64,000 nt of DNA, from contig CALXHQ010000011.1 of the NCBI GenBank assembly GCA_944388145.1, positions 17,192 to 81,191 on the forward strand, read 5' to 3'. Source of the stretch: an uncultured Gemmiger sp. (lineage in GTDB: Bacteria; Bacillota; Clostridia; Oscillospirales; Ruminococcaceae). The notes beneath the pieces were generated by a model. That model was not told the DNA's origin. It saw only the letters and a list, made by a program, of their open reading frames with translations, and made no database searches. The stretch's first letter is position 1. Every line of letters starts with the position of its first letter. Shown one piece after another: positions 61,493-64,000 of this stretch. The translations under genes and the position numbers were made by a program.

Positions 61493-61619
61493 GACCGGAA
61501 TTCTAAATCCGCAGTGCGGCGACCTGTGCCTGTACTGGGATTCTGCCTATACACCGGTGGATACAATCCCGCTGACGAAGGAGAACGGCGCCAGCCTGGG
61601 GCCGGTGATCGATCGCTGA
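61493..61619 (+). pseudogene. Possible 3-prime remnant of a lost gene
   Basis: An open frame without a convincing start encodes a peptide ending DLCLYWDSAYTPVDTIPLTK then ENGASLGPVIDR and a TGA. It lies between two terminators with no promoter. The protein-like composition and the terminator just after it suggest a fragment left by a deletion, but chance cannot be excluded. Confidence 0.3.
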
Positions 61620-61658
61620 TTGCGGTACAGCTGGCGCTCCACTCAGAATTTCACGCAG

Positions 61659-61693
61659 AAAGTCCGCGTCAAATTGTTTTGACGCGGACTTTT
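61659..61693. terminator. Bidirectional terminator
   Basis: 15-bp perfect arms AAAGTCCGCGTCAAA (61659-61673) and TTTGACGCGGACTTT (61678-61692). Confidence 0.88.
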
Positions 61694-61721
61694 GGGAATT
61701 GTCAAAATAATTAGGTGGACA

Positions 61722-61749
61722 TTGTGCCGGTTTGCGCGCAGAATAGAAT
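61722..61749 (+). promoter_or_regulatory. Promoter of the XRE membrane regulator
   Basis: TTGTGC (61722-61727), 16-bp spacer, TAGAAT (61744-61749), 31 bp before the start. Confidence 0.6.
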
Positions 61750-61779
61750 CAGAACTCATCCGGGGAAGGAGGATGCACC

Positions 61780-62418
61780 ATGAATATTGGTCAGAAGCTG
61801 AAACAGGCCCGTGCAAAAGCCTGCCTGACCCAAGAGCAGGCCGCCGAGGCGCTTGGCGTTGCCCGGCAGACGGTCTCCAACTGGGAGAACAGCCGTTCCT
61901 ATCCAGATGTCGTGGCGGTGCTGGCCATGAGCGACCTGTACCATGTCAGCCTGGACGAACTTTTGAAGGGAGACCGGAAAATGATCGACCACCTGGAACA
62001 GAGCACCGACACGGTGGCCAGCCGCGGCAGGCTGGCCCGGCGCATTACGGTGCTGGCCTACCTGGTGGTATGGGCGCTGGTAATCCTGGTGTTCTGGCTG
62101 GGCGGCCGGCAGGACGCCCTGGGCTACTCGCTGGTCAACCTGTACCTGGTGCTTCCGGTGACCACTCTAGCCGTTTCGGTCGTGATGGGGCTGGATGAGG
62201 GCTGGCGGGGCGTGCGCTGGCTGATGCTGCTGCTTTTGGGCCTGCTGTATATGCTGGTGCCCTATGCTACCTTCTCGCTGGCCAACATGGCCAGTTTTGG
62301 GCAGCTGCGCCTGCCCGAAGCCGCCGCCATGCTGCCCGGTATCCTGTGCGCGGCGGCAGGCATGGGCATCGGCTGCCTGGTACGGCGGCTGAAGTGGAAG
62401 AGGGCCGCCAAACAGTGA
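61780..62418 (+). CDS. XRE-family regulator with C-terminal membrane helices
   Basis: 212 residues from the ATG behind GGAAGGAGG. HTH_3 domain at 1-65 (IGQKLKQARAKACLTQEQAA, EALGVARQTVSNWENSRSYP), then four to five membrane helices (ITVLAYLVVWALVILVFWL, LYLVLPVTTLAVSVVMGL, LMLLLLGLLYMLVPYATF, AAAMLPGILCAAAGMGIGCL). Such membrane-bound XRE proteins are common in Clostridia and may respond to membrane or antibiotic stress. Single-gene unit. Confidence 0.9.
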   Translation: MNIGQKLKQARAKACLTQEQAAEALGVARQTVSNWENSRSYPDVVAVLAMSDLYHVSLDELLKGDRKMIDHLEQSTDTVASRGRLARRITVLAYLVVWALVILVFWLGGRQDALGYSLVNLYLVLPVTTLAVSVVMGLDEGWRGVRWLMLLLLGLLYMLVPYATFSLANMASFGQLRLPEAAAMLPGILCAAAGMGIGCLVRRLKWKRAAKQ

Positions 62419-62664
62419 CACAACGCCGGAGAACCTTTTCGCCGCCTGCGAAGCTTGTCATCGGCCCTGCGGCTGCGGTGAATACCGCCCACCAGAAAGC
62501 AATGACGTCCCCCATACATCCGCCCCCCCTGCCCGGCGCGGGCCAAGCCGGGAAAAGTATGATACACCGAGCCGGACTTTCACTGCGACCGGTTTACATC
62601 TGCCTGCAAAATGCATCCATTTCAAGATGTTACAGTCAATTGACAAATTGACAACACTTCTTGC

Positions 62665-62693
62665 TTGCCGGCAAAGTCCGAAAGCAATATACT
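62665..62693 (+). promoter_or_regulatory. Promoter of the truncated XRE gene
   Basis: TTGCCG (62665-62670), 17-bp spacer, TATACT (62688-62693). Two TTGACA-like words lie just upstream. 62419-62640 holds nothing recognisable. Confidence 0.7.
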
Positions 62694-62724
62694 TGTCGCA
62701 GCAAACGCAAGGAGGTTTTTGCAA

Positions 62725-62853
62725 GTGAAATTTCATGAAAAACTGATGACCCTCAGAAAACAGAAGGGCTTATCGCAAGAAGAACTGGGATTGGAACTTC
62801 AGGTTTCAAGGCAAACCATCTCCAAGTGGGAAACCGGGGGTTCACTTAGATAA
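62725..62853 (+). pseudogene. XRE-family regulator truncated after the HTH
   Basis: A GTG start behind AAGGAGG opens a good HTH: VKFHEKLMTLRKQKGLSQEE, LGLELQVSRQTISKWETGGS, after which two unrelated codons and a stop follow. Normal family members run on for at least 60 more residues. The break near 62838-62845 coincides with a change to hairpin-rich DNA, so insertion of another element probably cut the gene. Confidence 0.78.
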
Positions 62854-62914
62854 AGATACCACATCAATCCCACGCTGACTTTTGCTCAACCGATACAGCC
62901 GGAGGGCTGGATAA

Positions 62915-62966
62915 CAAGAAAAGGCGGTATGCGCCCCGTGGAGGGGTAGCGTACCGCCTTTTCTTG
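62915..62966. terminator. Strong bidirectional hairpin in the element edge
   Basis: CAAGAAAAGGCGGTAtGCG (62915-62933) pairs with CGtaCCGCCTTTTCTTG (62948-62966), 17-18 bp with one mismatch; T and A runs within the arms allow termination in both directions. A second GC-rich hairpin (CCAAAgGGGGC / GCCCCcaTTTGG) follows at 62976-63002. Confidence 0.82.
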
Positions 62967-63092
62967 TGGGGGTTTCCAAAGGGGGCAACGCCCCCATTTG
63001 GCACACGACTTTGCGAAGCAAAGTGTAGTGTGTTATACGCTCTGTCGGCGTTGCCGTGAAAATGCCGTTGCCGCCGGGGAGGGCAAGGGCAT

Positions 63093-63335
63093 TTGAAGCG
63101 GCAGGAAAACAGGGCTGTGCTTGCGTGGCGTAGAGCCGTAAGCACAGGTCTGGTTTCAACAGCAGACTGGGCGTATATGAAAGCCCCCGTCCCTCGTCCT
63201 ACGCTCCGACTTGTGGACAAAGTGTCCCGAAGTTGTGGCTACACTCCCGGAAAAGTAACAGGACAGCGGGCAACCGTCAAGGCTGAAATGAACGGGCTTA
63301 CACCCGGCCTTGACCGCCACCCGCCGTTCCGCTGA
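63093..63335 (+). CDS. Doubtful small ORF in the element edge
   Basis: 80 residues ending GQRATVKAEMNGLTPGLDRH then PPFR. The ribosome binding site is poor and the region is full of repeats and hairpins. I have the impression that short ORFs of this kind occur in similar elements of gut Firmicutes, which may only reflect automated annotation. Treat as unproven. Confidence 0.2.
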   Translation: MKRQENRAVLAWRRAVSTGLVSTADWAYMKAPVPRPTLRLVDKVSRSCGYTPGKVTGQRATVKAEMNGLTPGLDRHPPFR

Positions 63336-63420
63336 ATGGGTGAACAAGGCGACCAATCCCTCAAAGTGCTTGGCCGCTCTCTTTCTGATTTTGGAGTGTT
63401 TCTTTTCTCATAATTGAAAT

Positions 63421-63451
63421 GGGCGGGAAGCCATTTTAGGGCTTTCCCGCC
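63421..63451. repeat. Inverted repeat (hairpin)
   Basis: GGGCGGGAAGCC pairs with GGGCTTTCCCGCC with one bulge around ATTTTA. Confidence 0.7.
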
Positions 63452-63464
63452 TTGATTGCCCATC

Positions 63465-63538
63465 AGCAAAGCCAGACGGGACGGTCAACGGCGGCGCATG
63501 AAATGCGCCGTTCATCTTGACCGTTGACTGGCTTTGCT
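63465..63538. repeat. Nested inverted repeat, 74 bp
   Basis: Outer arms AGCAAAGCCAG (63465-63475) and CTGGCTTTGCT (63528-63538), middle GGTCAA/TTGACC, inner CGGCGCAT/ATGCGCCG with a GAA loop. It could form a large cruciform or RNA structure and could also terminate the partial gene at 63578. Confidence 0.85.
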
Positions 63539-63577
63539 ATTTCTCTGATAAATGAAATTTCGATTTTTAGAAATCGT

Positions 63578-64000
63578 TTAAGATAGCAATGCGGCTCCAC
63601 TTGAAATTTTTTCTTTTACTGCAAAAACAGCCTCTTGGATAGAATAGGTTGTCGTTTCTATAACATTCGATTCATATATCCCCAAATTACAAAATTGCTC
63701 CCACATTGTTTCTACTAATTCAACATTTGTTTTTCTGTCTAATTTTGAACGTTCCACAGCTCGTTTCATAGTTTCTTCTTTACTGGCTCTTAAAACAATA
63801 TAGTGTACTTCATAATCTTCTCGAACAAGGGCTCTCCATGGTTCTAAAAACCACGGCCCGACAATTCCATCTACAATTACATCATATCCGCCGCGGGCAT
63901 AGCGCTTTGCAGCTTCTAAAAAGGCTTCAATGACAACTAAATTTTGTTCGTTGGACTCTGGTAAATGCGGCGGTATTGCTCCTTTGCTTAAATAATGAAA
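63578..64000 (-). CDS. P-loop kinase-like/AAA protein, N terminus outside the window
   Basis: 140 residues are visible up to the right edge, frame open throughout: GAIPPHLPESNEQNLVVIEA, RYARGGYDVIVDGIVGPWFL, YEVHYIVLRASKEETMKRAV then ERSKLD, MWEQFCNLGIYESNVIETT. The VDGIVGPWFLEP and IVLRAS...R pattern is that of small AAA_33/gluconate kinase-like phosphotransferases, where it forms the Walker B and lid regions. The P-loop must lie beyond position 64000. GC is about 40 percent, well below the chromosome, so the gene was probably acquired with the element. Confidence 0.7.
   Translation of the reverse strand, partial: FHYLSKGAIPPHLPESNEQNLVVIEAFLEAAKRYARGGYDVIVDGIVGPWFLEPWRALVREDYEVHYIVLRASKEETMKRAVERSKLDRKTNVELVETMWEQFCNLGIYESNVIETTTYSIQEAVFAVKEKISSGAALLS

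Larger units (their letters stand above)
62840..64000. mobile_element. Probable edge of an integrated mobile element
   Basis: Starts at the break in the XRE gene and continues past the window. It is a 720-bp stretch with several strong hairpins and no convincing large gene, then an AT-rich gene whose composition differs from the chromosome. This layout resembles the terminal regions of integrative elements in gut Firmicutes. No integrase or attachment repeat is visible here, so the assignment is inference. Confidence 0.4.

Overview
The window looks like a chromosomal segment of a GC-rich anaerobic Firmicute (Clostridia, probably Oscillospiraceae/Ruminococcaceae, close to Faecalibacterium, Gemmiger or Subdoligranulum). 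The evidence is the conserved Firmicute order gdpP-rplI-dnaB-tilS-hpt-ftsH, RNase J, long-form HPF, AI-2E exporters, sigma-70 promoters with N17 spacers, strong AGGAGG ribosome binding sites, and a labile-selenium/molybdenum hydroxylase maturation operon. No rRNA or CRISPR array was seen, and only one tRNA.

Layout. 1-7.6 kb (+): lpdA followed by a selenium cofactor operon (DUF3343 Se/S carrier-like protein, cysteine desulfurase-like PLP enzyme, yedF, selD, yqeB, a yqeC-xdhC fusion and a small unknown protein). 7.65-16.7 kb (-): an ABC-2 type exporter (ATPase plus large permease) co-transcribed with a lipoprotein, then three more paralogous lipoproteins with beta-propeller-like repeats, interleaved with a 246-bp near-identical duplication and the decayed remains of another operon copy. 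16.8-18.9 kb: a low-GC secreted protein divergent from a PadR regulator/HAAS membrane protein/secreted protein unit. 18.98-23.1 kb (-): a DUF6056-like membrane protein, a fifth lipoprotein and a sixth, N-terminally deleted copy. 23.3-26.3 kb: tRNA-Ala(CGC), hpf and an ABC exporter preceded by an overlapping small ORF. 26.3-40.5 kb: radC, an RluA-family synthase and the long housekeeping block ftsH to RNase J, then rnhA. 40.7-46.6 kb: an ABC-2 exporter, mnmA, cca and a small conserved protein. 46.6-53 kb: a sigma/anti-sigma pair, two AI-2E family exporters, an Mrp-type ATPase and mscL. 53-59.2 kb: gltBD behind a promoter and a terminator-like leader. 59.3-64 kb: a double-CmpB membrane protein, an Spx/ArsC protein, an XRE membrane regulator, a truncated XRE gene, and what seems to be the edge of a lower-GC mobile element with hairpin-rich non-coding DNA and a partial P-loop kinase-like gene.

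How it works together. The first operon should mobilise selenium (desulfurase, YedF, DUF3343, SelD) and load it with molybdenum cofactor handling (YqeB, YqeC-XdhC) into a hydroxylase that lies outside the window. The lipoprotein island appears to be one regulon: the promoters of four of its genes and of the DUF6056 gene, plus two broken copies, carry 11-bp-spaced direct repeats with a TACAA core placed just upstream of a -10 element, the layout expected for an OmpR/PhoB-type activator. No such regulator is encoded in the window. The island is the most promising candidate for an undescribed system: a paralogous family of surface lipoproteins, most with a CX4CXHX4C motif, under one predicted activator and linked to an ABC-2 exporter, with clear signs of recent duplication, recombination and decay.
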